Shown: positions 9,778 through 21,500 of the stretch, in pieces | Layout of the letters: each line of letters starts with the position of its first letter | Numbering within the stretch: the first letter of the stretch is position 1 | Assembly: GCA_001247695.2 (NCBI GenBank) | Contig: LGRX02035216.1 | Span: forward strand, 1-38,809 | Source: Cymbomonas tetramitiformis | Lineage: Eukaryota; Chlorophyta; Pyramimonadophyceae; Pyramimonadales; Pyramimonadaceae | Reading direction: 5' to 3' | DNA length: 38,809 nucleotides | Notes under the pieces: model-generated | Database searches by the model: none | What the model was told of the DNA's origin: nothing | Seen by the model: the letters and a program-made list of their open reading frames with translations, nothing else | Made by a program: the position numbers and the translations under genes

Positions 9778-11985
9778 TTCAAGAGCTCAAATAAAAGTTA
9801 TTCGTCTTGTGAAGACATATATGTTGGTTACGAACGTTGGAAAAAAATGTACTTCATGTAATGTGATTAAAATCACAAGGGGGTGTGCCTGGAGTAGCGC
9901 AACAAAGTTGGGGCGGGCAAGCGATAACTTGCATTTCCGTACTTAATAACTTACAAACGCAATACTTACGTTCCGCTACTGTCCCATTTTACACCTGTGT
10001 GGCAGCTGCAAAATGAGGCAATAGGTCTTCCGCTGTCACGACATGTCGCTCGGCTGTCGCTGTCGGGTTGCGCATCCGTCATGGCTACCGTTCGGTGATG
10101 ATATTGATTGACGTGGGCACATCGTGCCGTAAGATTCTGCCTAAAGATTAATTTGAACCGTTAGATGAAAATGGACTTCGATTGTACAGGGGAGGGTGTG
10201 TCACGATGGCAGAAATATTGTGAAGTGAAATATGTTCAGCAAGAAACGCCTAACACATGAGTCGATGAGTGACCTACAACGTGTCTAGTGTCATTCGTTA
10301 TTAACGAGTAGCCTGTGCCACAGGAATTTAATCTAATAGTCACTCGATCGTGTCACGTGAACTCAATCTAAATCTACCCCAGACAAAACTTAATCCAGTA
10401 GATGTCAAAAACTTAATCTAAAATAAACCCCGAGCCTTTTCTAAGCTGCATTTCCAAGAGCTCTTCCTTCAATTTCGAATTATTTTGTCGCTCGAGAGCT
10501 ACACGCATTCTGAAAAGCTTTCGGCCAGGTGCACCGAATATATCGTTTACGGTGTTACCAATTGTGTGACGAACATCTCCAGTTGGCAGGGACGATCGAC
10601 CGTAAGATGAATTGATTGCCTTGCATTTGCGGCAGCGACCTGCTCAGGGAGGGGGGTTCCCTTATTTCTACCTGACTCTTAATTCTCTGCGAGGGTGGAG
10701 AGAAACCCATCGTTAACACTGCTGGGGTTGGAGAAGTTAGCTCTCCGCGCCCTCGCGGAGAATTAAGAGGAGAGGAGAAATACGAAACTGTCATCTGTCG
10801 ATGCGGGTGGAATTTGTGACAAACGATTCGTTTATGTATCAACTCTTATAACTCTCCGTCCACTTTGCGGAACCTCTCTATTTCCTTGCGTTAGACTGAT
10901 GGCGACGCCTGCGTACTTCTTGGATGGTACCGTGCGAATTATCTTGTATTCGTCCCCAAGTTGCTTCCGCGACGCTTACCCCTACTATACAGTATTCCGA
11001 GGTCGTGTTTGCTGTTTGGTCAACATGTTGAGCCCGAGATTGAAACCCATACCGCTGTATATGAGGTTGGTACAAAGAAGGGCCTCCTTGTTTCTCGGTA
11101 TGCAGCGAGAAGCGTAATTCATACCGTAAGGGTGTACGAACATCGCTCCCGGGGAGGGTGCGGAACATGGAATCCCCGTCCCCCTCGTAATTGCAGTAGG
11201 TTTCGTTAAACGCGGGGGGGGGGGATTCACCTGCCCATCCCTCCTACGGCTGCAATCTTTAGCTGCCTGGAAAGCTTCACCTCCCTTCCCCCCCTAGTTG
11301 CAAGCTCTTACCGCGAGGGAGGGCTCCGCTCCCCCCCCCAGCTACACGCCTGTAACACGTTACGATAACGGGTAAGATTTGCACCAGAAAACTGCGCCGA
11401 AAATTTCATGGCATTACTGCGGCGACACCATCGGGGGCTACAAGAGTGCCGCAAGGCGATATCCGTCACCTTTGGTTGACCTCCCCCTGCCCCTAGGAAT
11501 TTTGACACTTTAAAATCACGATACCAATATACCATCACCGGGAATTCCTTGTCGCGTCAGGTAAATTGTTGGTTTCGTGATATAGATCACCATGTACCTT
11601 TTTCTCTCCACACCGCCTGCGATACGTACTGAGGTTCATATAGTAGTGCTTCCTCGTGTTGATTATACATTCGTCAAAACGTATCTCAGGGTGATTTTTT
11701 GCGCAGCACTGGATGATAAGGATGGGCAACATGCACGCAACGCGTTTTCTTCTCAAGTTTACACAAAATAGTCCAAGTGGATTGCATTGAGCTCATGCAC
11801 GCAAGCCCTAGATAATACACGCTACAACAGACTCCAACCAATATACCACACGTCGCAGTGAACAGGCAAATTTCACAATCCATTCTCCCGTTTGTTAGGT
11901 CCTTACGTTATCCTATTTTTGGATCAGTCGTTGCATTTGACTTCTATCATCTTTGAATGGGTCCGTAATTGGTATCCTTGATTTC
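9778..11985. other. No supported gene
   Basis: Mixed-composition sequence. Short ORFs on both strands (for example around 10,550-11,230) overlap each other and show no recognisable domains. The only clear structure is an 18-bp inverted repeat at 10,678-10,767 and several G- and C-runs near 11,210-11,340. Confidence 0.4.
10678..10767. repeat. Imperfect 18-bp inverted repeat
   Basis: CTTAATTCTCTGCGAGGG at 10,678-10,695 pairs with 10,750-10,767 with one mismatch across a 54-nt spacer. Could be a small MITE end or a hairpin. Confidence 0.5.
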
Positions 11986-12246
11986 ATGTCTGTAAAACTC
12001 GATGAAGGATACCACATTGCTATCACCAAAATGTTTCAAACCCTGGTCGACCCTGATGATTCTCGTAGCCAGCACTTACATCAACAATATATGTACTTGG
12101 CATTCCTTGTTATTGACTCGGGTAAAGAATCAGCAATAAAACTGTTGAAGAAGCTCTCACTAGCTTATGCGACTCAGAAGTTCATTGACAGACATGCATG
12201 GAGAATCATGATTGTTGGGCACAAAATGCAGACGCGGTCATTGTAA
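11986..12246 (+). CDS. Possible small ORF of unknown function
   Basis: An ORF of 86 codons starting at an ATG (MSVKLDEG). Its composition is protein-like: an acidic DPDDSRSQ turn, a hydrophobic YLAFLVIDSG strand and an amphipathic KLLKKLSLAYATQ helix. No family recognised. It lies just before the switch to GC-rich sequence and converges on the large - strand gene, whose stop codon is 46 bp away. It may be an exon or the remains of a gene. Confidence 0.3.
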   Translation: MSVKLDEGYHIAITKMFQTLVDPDDSRSQHLHQQYMYLAFLVIDSGKESAIKLLKKLSLAYATQKFIDRHAWRIMIVGHKMQTRSL

Positions 12247-12291
12247 CTGCAGGGAGATAATCAAGAAAATGTGCTGTGTACATCGAATTGA

Positions 12292-12587
12292 TCAATCGGC
12301 TGGTGACGGAGGAGCTGGCACAATCTTTGCCTCGGAGCGCGCCATGATAGACATGCGCGAAGATGCTGGTGGCCTCTGATCAACATTCTGTACACCGAAG
12401 GCGCTCTGTTGGGATCCGCTGGGAGGCTGATGGGGGAGCGTAGACTGCACAGGCCATCTCTTTGTATACAAGACATACCCAACCACAATACCTGCTCCAA
12501 GCAAAGCTGCACCTGCAAGTGCCATTTCAAACCAGAAAGACTTCAACCACCCGTCAGGTGTCTCTCTGGATGGTGAAAGCTGAGGCT
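12292..12587 (-). CDS. Exon 15: transmembrane helix and cytoplasmic tail
   Basis: Acceptor CACAACTAG, phase 1 (an alternative at 12,614, CCCTCAG, is also in phase). Encodes LKSFWFEMALAGAALLGAG plus IVVGYVLY, a single hydrophobic helix of about 22 residues. KRW follows as a stop-transfer, then a polar tail of about 60 residues ending PPSPAD and TGA at 12,292. This gives a type I topology if a signal peptide exists upstream. Confidence 0.75.
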
Positions 12588-15500
12588 CTAGTTGTGGGTG
12601 AATACAGCAAGCGCCTGAGGGCTCCAATGGGCACAACTTCGGAGATGCAGCTGGTAAACTCCCAATGTGCCATTGTATGCGTGGATGTTATTGCATCCTT
12701 TTGTGCAAAAGCATGAAAAAAAGGTCATCCGACAGGCGGGACATAAGGGGTGTGGGACCCCTCCTTGCGTACCTCCGCCAACACTTACAGCGAGAATCAC
12801 AATGCTGCCGGGACTGCCTTTTTTCTCTGCGCACACAATCCGCATGTTTCTCCCATTTGGTCTTCCCGATGGAGCTCGCACACACAGGGCGAGCTGCTGC
12901 TCCAGCATAGGGGCGCCACGGTGGGTCCCCGACACCGCACGAGCAAACGGGTGCCACAGTTTGTCCCTGATGCCAAACTCACAGTGTGCGGAAAACAGAG
13001 GATGAACAGGCATCCAAGAGTGCACAAAATGGGAAGCCGGTGCGACCGAGGTAACAACTGGAGGTCTTACCATCATCATCGTCGTCGTCCGGGTTGTAGT
13101 CGATAATGGCAGTTATGGTGGTCGAGTTCTGGTAGAATTCGGTCACATCGTTGGAGGGGATCGCTGGTTCCAAGTTTGGCGTCCAAGGCGGATGGTAGAT
13201 GACTGGGGGCGATGGCACTGGGGTGGGGCTCCCGGGAGGTGACGATGAAGTATTACTCCCTGTGGCATGCCCCGACAAGGAGAGGGTGCTCACCACGAGT
13301 GGATCCGCTGCCCGGTAAGGTCACGGTGCCGAGCTCTCTGCTAGTCCAAAGCGCCAGCTTCTCCAGAGGCCGCTCGCTCGACGATGGCGCCATGTGCAGT
13401 GGGATCGCAGAGCATCAACCCACACGCCATGCGGAGAAGGTAGAATCCACTCACACACGTGATCTTGCACAGGCTGGCAGGGCATCCCAGTCGTGGGGAG
13501 GTGTCACTGTGGCTGGCAGAGCATCCCAGTCGTGGGGAGGTGTCACTGTGGCTGGCAGGGCATCCCGGGTCGGGGAGGTGTCACTGTGGCTGGCAGGGCA
13601 TCCCACTCGTGGGGAGGTGTCACTGTGGCTGGCAGGGCATCCCAGTCGGGGGAGGTCACTGTGGCTGGCAGAGCATCCCACTCGTGGGGAGGTGTCACTG
13701 TGGCTGGCAGGGCATCCCACTCGTGGGGAGGTGTCATTGTGGCTGGCAGGGCATCTCACTCCTAACAGAGATTGCTTTCGCAGGCGTCATTGGTCCTGCA
13801 CATCTTGCCTACCTTCAGCTTCAGTTTCAACTTGCAAGTCGGGCGCATGCAAGGACGAGTCTGTTTCTATTTCAACTTGACGCCCGCTGGTCTCCGTCTC
13901 TGTGGAGTTAGCCACTTGGTTTCCTGCCAAGTCAAAGCGAACCGTGGGATCAAAGGTCTACGCTTTGCGGCCGAGGGCAAGATAGCGACTCCGCCGCGGA
14001 GCAGGGAATATCTGTGCACGGAGTAAGGCATTCCCCCTCTTAAAAATATGCTACGAACACCCTAAATTGACATCATCCCGGTGAAGGAAGACTTCAATCT
14101 TCAACGGGTTACTCTGTATTGGATCCGCTATATCGGAGTGCGCTGTCCAAGTGCGCAGCAGGGTGTGGTGTGCAGTGGTCAGAGAGATGTACGGATGAGC
14201 GGAGATACTCCTGGCAGGGGCTACGGGCAAAGTTGATATCCTAGCGGTGAGCCGAGCTTGCCCCCCCCTCTCTCCTGCCTTCTTGGCGCGCCAGCCGACA
14301 GCTCCGAGTGATCTGCTCCTTGGGCTACCACTAAGGCAGCTCCAAGTGATCTGCTCCTTGGGCTACCACAAAGGCAGCTCCAAGTGATCTGCTCCTTGGG
14401 CTACCACAAAGGCAGCTCCAAGTGATCTGCTCCTTGGGCTACCACAAAGGCAGCTCCAAGTGATCTGCTCCTTGGGCTACCACAAAGGCAGCTCCAAGTG
14501 ATCTGCTCCTTGGGCTACCACAAAGGCAGCTCCAAGTGGTCTGCTCCTTGGGCTACCACAAAGGCAGCTCCAGTAAGTGATCTGCTCCTTGGGGCTACTA
14601 CAAAGGCAGCTCCAAGTGATCTGCTCCTTGGGCTACCACAAAGGCAGCTCCAAGTGATTCAAGTGCTCCTTGGGCTACCACAAAGGCAGCTCCAAGTGAT
14701 CTGCTCCTTGGTTACCACAAAGGCAGCTCCAGTGATCTGCCTGGGCTACCACAAAGGCAGCTCCAAGTGATCTGCTCCTTGCTACTCACAGAGGCAGCTC
14801 CAAGTGATCTGCTCCTTGGGCTACCACACAAAGGCAGCTCCAAGTGATCTGCTCCTGGCTACCACCAAGGCAGCTCCAAGTGATCTGCTCCTTGGGCTAC
14901 CACAAAGGTGGTTGGGGCAAGGTCTGCTCCCTTGGGCTACCACAAAGGCAGCTCCAAGCACTGCCCTTGGCTACCAGCAGCTCCAAGTGATCTGCCTTTG
15001 GCTACCACAAAGGTGCAGGTGCTCCGAGTGATCTGCTCCTTGGGCTACCACTAAGGCAGCTCCAAGTGATCTGCTCCTTGGGCTACCACAAAGGCAGCTC
15101 CAAGTGATCTGCTCCTTGGGCTACCACAAAGGCAGCTCCAAGTGATCTGCTCCTTGGGCTACCACAAAGGCAGCTCCAAGTGATCTGCTCCTTGGGCTAC
15201 CACAAAGGCAGCTCCAAGTGATCTGCTCCTTGGGCTACCACAAAGGCAGCTCCAAGGCGCGGCAAGAGATTCGGATGCCGACCGACTGCCTTGGCTACTG
15301 CCACCGCGCTGAGCAGGCGGTGAGCGTCATTACGGCACAGGCTTAGACTAGACGGGCATATCAAGAGATGACATCTGACGACATCAGAGGGCAGAACGTC
15401 ATTATACCAAGGGAAGATGGGGATGGCGGAGGCGATGACGGAGGCGATGACAGAGGGGATGACGGAGGCGATGACGGAGGAAATGAGGAGTTTGTTGAAG

Positions 15501-18500
15501 GGGTTGCATAGACGGGTGCTGTTGAATTGTCGGGAGTTGGAGGTGGCGCGACATACGGAGGCTCAGGCGGGGAGATAGGCGGCACTGGTGGACATGGTGG
15601 AAGCGGAAGAGTAGGGGGACATGGCACCGATGGGGGTATAGGGGGATATGGGTAAGGGGGGAGGAGATGGGGGATGGGGGGAGGTGGTGGATTCGGAGGG
15701 GAAGGCGGTGGTGGTTGCCAGAGGGAATAAGGATGCCACCCAGACAGCTCGGGTGCCCCTGAACAGTGCAGCAACCCCCTCACTCGGTGAGAGAGAGTAT
15801 TTTACACAACACAACATTTCATCTTGAATATGGAAAGTGTTATCAACCCCGCACGCGCACACTCCTTGGCAAGGCCACCGCACAGCCCTCGTCCAAATGC
15901 GGCAATGACGGCCGGATCCGGGGTCACCCCATGGCTACGGGAAAGGCCACGGGAATTATTCACTGAAACTTGCTACAATTCTGATAACGCAATTATATAA
16001 ATGGAGTATTTGCTGAACAGCTCGCTTGTCAGAAATTCTGCTCAGCTGGCGTCGCCATGGCATATCAGAAAATCCACTCTGTGTTTGCTCAGATGAGGTG
16101 ACGATTTAGCAGCGGTGCGCATGCGTCGACCTGTCCTTCCCGTGGTAGGTGCACAGGAGCAATCATGCCGACCAATCAAACGGGCGCAAAGCACAAACTT
16201 TCACGTTCAACCTCGGCCGAAACCGGGATTCATGGAACCAACTTTCTTCTGCTCGAGCATCTCAAATTTCGTTCCTCAATTTCAATTTCCACTTGGCCAA
16301 CATCCGGACTCATTCCCGGACCAGCCCCTCACACGCCTGCGACAGCTGCACATACATTCGCACGTGCAGGGAGCGGCCACTGAATGGGCCGGCATGCAGC
16401 GCGGGAGAGCACAGAGATGTCAGAGCCGGCCAGCAAACCACCAAGCGCCACGTGTGCAGGGGCAACAGGTGGGATGCTCTCACCAAACTCCCACACCGGC
16501 CCATTCAGCAACCAGGCTGGCTCGTTCTGCAGTGTTTGGTCCACTGCCCGGTCCCCAGCGCCGTCCTCCAGGCCGTAAAGCGCAAGGATGGCCCCCTCCG
16601 GGGCGCTCTGATCGAACCCCGTCGTGGCGACGCGCATCAGCTCGTATGAGTCGAGTAGCCGCCCCCACAGCAACATCTCAGCTAGCTTGCCCTGTCAAAT
16701 GCCCCAGCCCCGCCAGCCCCCCTCCTTGAACCCCTTCGCACTCCAACCTCAGGCCGCCTCCAGGCCGAACCCCTTCGCACTCCAACCTCAGGCCGCATCC
16801 AGGCCGGGCACCTTCACACCCAACCTCAGGCCGCTCTCCAGGCCGGACCTCCCTTCACACTCCAACCTCAGGCCGCCTCCAGGCCGAACCCCTTCACACC
16901 AACCTCAGGCCGCTCCAGGCCGGACCCCCTTCACACTCCAACCTCAGGCCCGCCTCCAGGCCGGGCACCTTCGCACTCCAACCTCAGGCCGCCTCCAGGC
17001 CGGACCCCTTCACACTCCAACCTCAGGCCGCATCCAGGCCGAAGCAACTCGGACGTGGGCTGCCACTTTCATTCTCCAACACCGCTCCGTTTTGTGTCAG
17101 TCACTCCCGTCACTCGCCTTGGGCAAAAGCTAGGTCCTGAGCCAGGCGGGGCGAGGGTTGCGTTACCTTCAAGCTGCCGTGCTGCTCAATACTCGAGTGG
17201 TCTGTTGCTCCGCCTGCAGTTTCTGTGCGCCGCAACCCCTCCCCCCCCAAAGATGGCCCAATGAGTGGTTCGTTGCACCGCTTGCAGTTTCTTGGGGCGT
17301 CAATTGCAGGAATGAGCAATGAAGAAGGGCTGCCGGGAAGGTGATAATTGGCCGGTGGACTCCTGGCCACCGGCACGCCTCGGACCTGCGAAGGTGTCCT
17401 GCGGGGCCCCCTTCCAGGAGCTGCTTTCCGAGGCGGCAGTCGTGGACGAGCGTCTGCTGCGGGGGAGGTGCCTGGGAGGAGTGGCAGCCACGGCGGTAGG
17501 GAGCAGGGAGAGGGGTGGCGGGGGTCGGAGAGTTCCGCAGGGCGTAGCGCACCGGACATCAGATTGAGGTCATCCGTGAACGGCTCGATGGTTTCCAGGT
17601 GCACGTGGCACCAGACATCATCCGGGATGTTCTCCCAGGCTCCCTCGAGGTTCGGTCCCAGCTGCTCCAGCCGGTTCCCGTCGATGAAGAGGCTTCCCCA
17701 GGCCGTACCCACCGCCCTGCGCACCCCTCCCTCTCACCCCTCACATTGAGAGTACCACCAGTGATTTCCCTCCGGGAGTCCTTGAGCAAGGGCCCTTCTA
17801 AGGCTCGGAGGGGGCTCGGAGGGGGGCAGAAAGGGAATAGGACCGAAGAGTATGCATGTGGGGTCGCAAGAAGCAGAAATGGATGGAGCCCAAGAAGCGT
17901 GGAAGGCGCAGGAGAGGGCAGAGGGCGCGCTCCCTCGTGGAGGCGGCCAATCAGAGGAGACGTGGAGCCGCGCACCCGGAGGAGAGATAGGCCTCAGGGG
18001 AGCCGTATCGCCCATCCACCAGGAAGTGGGTGGCCTGCCCCAGCTCGGGCTGCTGGGAGTCCCGCCAGAGCCATAACGAGATGCCCTGTGCCACGTTCTC
18101 ACCATCCTTCACCCTCAGCGATCGCCCGGCTCTCAGGTCCGTGCCTCTCAGCCCGGCTCTCCGGTCTGTCCCTCCCATAACAAAAGGTGCGACGGCGCCC
18201 TCTGCTCACCCCGAAGCTGCAATTTTACGCACGGGCCGCGAGGCAAGCCCTTGGGCAGCACATCAGGCCAACAAGAGCGCGGTGACAGACCCACCCCCTG
18301 CGCACCATCGAGGAGGCGCTTCTCCGTGGAAGGGCACCTCAGCGGCCGCATCGAATGAGGCTTAATCACTCCTCACACCGTTGCTATATCATCAATGTCG
18401 CGCCGACTATATGCAGTGGCGATACACGCAGAGCATCAGGGCTTGCGACTCGCCCCGCCACGTCAGCAAGGCTGCACCGTCCGCCGCAAGCACTGCCGTC

Positions 18501-21500
18501 CTTTCACCAAGTCGAAGAAACCGCACGGATCACGCGTGATGGCAGCGGCGCAGCTCTTACAGGAGCTAGTGGCACACGTCAGCACCTGCTGTGCAGCTGC
18601 GCATTCGATGCAAGGGGTGGCGCGGCAAGGAGGAAGGAATGTCCGGCGGCAGCGTGCGGCAACAGCTGCGCAAGAGTCGCGGGAGGGATGGCCACAATGG
18701 GCGGTGATGGGACCTGGATGTGCATGATCTCCGGGAGGTACAAGTAGTCATCCACCCCATCAAAGTTGAGAAAGTACTGAGAGCGTGGTGGGGGTTGAGG
18801 TGGGGGGGCGATGGTGGTGGTGGAGGTGGTGGAGACGGGGGAGGGCTCGGTGGAGGGGGCGTGGGGGGTGGGAGGGCGGAGGCGCGGGGTGGGGGCGGGG
18901 GCGGAGAGGGGAGGTGGAGGCGGGGGAGACGGTGGGGAGGCGGAGGTGGGGAGGGGGAGGGGGAGGGGGAGGTGGTGGAGGGGGAGAGGGTGGTGGAGGG
19001 GGCGGAGGGGGTGGAGGTGCACCTGAGCGGAGCATCGGACCCTCTCGGGGGCTCTTCAGCCAGTGGCGGGCAGGCCACGTTGGCGCCGCAATATGAACAT
19101 GTTCGGTGTATCGCCCAATGAGGATTGAAGAAGAGCTTGCTGCAGCGTGTCAGCGGTAAGCGCGTGAGCTCACTCCCAGGCGAGGCTGCAGAACTGGCAG
19201 AGAAACTAGGGCGAGAGCGGCGATAGGATGCGCTCAGCCCGTGTGCTAGGATGCTTGGAAATCGATCCGTCCTCTTCCCTTAGCTCGCTCTCCACAAGGT
19301 TCTGCGGCACGTCCTGCAAAGGCTGCGTCTAGCCAAGGCGCGCTGCCGTGACACCCTGCCGTGGCGGAGCGGGGAGAGCGGCTGGTGGCAAGGTAGTGGG
19401 GGCGGCGGGGGTCCGTGCAGGGCGCGGGCGGGGCTGACAAACACCAGGAAGCACCTTGGAAGCTCCAGACCTGGCCATACTGCCCGAAGGACATCGTGGA
19501 GATGCCGCCGGTCATGCCCTCCAGATGCCCAAGCGCGTACAGGGAGCCGTCGGTGTTCTCCATCTGCGCCCAAACAAACAAAGGGCTCAGAGCCGAGCGC
19601 GCGGGCACCCTCACCTTCGCCAGGTCTGGCCGGCGCCGTCACCTTCGCCAGGTCTGGCCGGCGCCGTCACCTTCGCCAGGTCTGGCCGGCGCCGTCACCT
19701 TCGCCAGGTCTGGCCGGCGCCGTCACCTTCGCCAGGTCTGGCCTTCTCTCAGGTTAGAGAGTGTTTAGACAGGACTGAGTTTTGCCACACTAAACCCCTC
19801 TCACTAGGTCTCTCTGATTTCCTGGTTTGGGCTGTCATCTGAATGAAGTCAGATCATGAGCACTTGCTTTGCCTCGGATCTTCCAGCAGGAAGTCTGCGG
19901 CGGCCCTCTCCCTCTGCGCGGCCCTGAGGCCACTGTGCCCAGCATGCTCCCTGCCCCGCTCGACGAGCCCAACAATGACCACAGCTAGCTCTCCAGGTCG
20001 CACGCCGCAAGGGATACTCACCTGCTCTCGCCACGTCACACCGTGATTGTTGGAGTAGCACGTTGCCCCGCCTTCTCCCACCTGAGTTCCCACAACGCAC
20101 CGGCCATGGGACTAGATGAGCTTGGGACCCCCTCAGCCCCTCAGCCACCTCCAGGTCCGTCGAGCAGTACAGTCCACGTGTCAGTCCAGGAAACTGTTGT
20201 GTCTCCGGACAGGCGAGTGGGTGGACCCTCCAGAGTGGCCTGTTCGAGGCAAATCCAGCCCCCCAGGAGGCGGGGCTGCTGGAGCGCGCGGCCCGCCCTG
20301 GTACTCTGAGCCGGGGCAGCGCGGGGCCTCACCAGGAACCCCTCACGAAGCTCGTCGCGGAAGACGACGGCGCGCAGCTCCACGTTGGTGCACTGCGGCT
20401 GCGCCTCCCACCGCTGCCCGGAGTCCTGGGTCGCCAGCACCGTGCCTGCGTGGACTCCACAGCACGGACGCGGCGGGACTCACCTTTGGAGAGGCCTCTC
20501 ACAAGTCTAGGGGCAAATGCCAACCCTAGACTTAAACATGTCAACTGCCACACCAAGCAGTGAGGGGCAGCAATGTTCGAGGGCAAACACGGGGGAGTGC
20601 TTATGGGCATGGGCAGGTTCCTCGGCCAGCAGGTTTAGAGCGACCACGTGGCAGTGCTTATGGGCATGGGCAGGTTCCTCGGCCAGCAGGTTTAGAGCGA
20701 CCACGTGGCAGTGCTTATGGGCATGGACAGATTCCTCGGCCAGCAGGTTTAGAGCGACCACGTGGCAGTGCTTATGGGCATGGACAGGTTCCTCGGCCAG
20801 CAGGTTTAGAGCGACCACGTGGCAGTGCTTATGGGCATGGACAGGTTCCTCGGCCAGCAGGTTTAGAGCGACCACGTGGCAGTGTTTATGGGCATGGACA
20901 GGTTCCTCGGCCAGCAGGTTTAGAGCGACCACGTGGCAGTGCTTATGGGCATGGGCAGGTTCCTCGGCCAGCAGGTTTAGAGCGACCACGTGGCAGTGCT
21001 TATGGGCATGGACAGGTTCCTCGGTCAGCAGGTTTAGAGCGACCACGTGGCAGTGCTTATGGGCATGGACAGGTTCCTCGGTCAGCAGGTTTAGAGCGAC
21101 TGGCGAGGAGCATGTCGCTTGTGACTTACCTGCCTCCCCGACCGCCCAGCAGCAGAGATACGGCCACGGCACCATATAGCGTGGGGGCAAAGGCGGTTCT
21201 GGAGGATGGGGTGGCTGCGGTGGGGACGGAGGGGAAAGCGGTGGNNNNNNNNNNNNNNNNNNNNNNNNNNNNNNNNNNNNNNNNNNNNNNNNNNNNNNNN
21301 NNNNNNNNNNNNNNNNNNNNNNNNNNNNNNNNNNNNNNNNNNNNNNNNNNNNNNNNNNNNNNNNNNNNNNNNNNNNNNNNNNNNNNNNNNNNNNNNNNNN
21401 NNNNNNNNNNNNNNNNNNNNNNNNNNNNNNNNNNNNNNNNNNNNNNNNNNNNNNNNNNNNNNNNNNNNNNNNNNNNNNNNNNNNNNNNNNNNNNNNNNNN

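Noticed and set aside
9584..9946. 120-codon + strand ORF
   Set aside because: Lies in the right arm of the fold-back element; the left arm encodes the mirrored copy. No protein features.
13212..13911. Overlapping ORFs of 90-222 codons on both strands
   Set aside because: Produced by the 39-bp minisatellite; only 13,071-13,259 on the - strand has exon features.
14308..15257. CRISPR-like array
   Set aside because: The 38-bp units are directly abutting with no unique spacers, in a eukaryotic intron; it is a minisatellite.
18720..19121. Gly-rich + strand ORFs
   Set aside because: Mirror image of the Pro-rich exon 9 on the - strand, which continues into a LamG domain.
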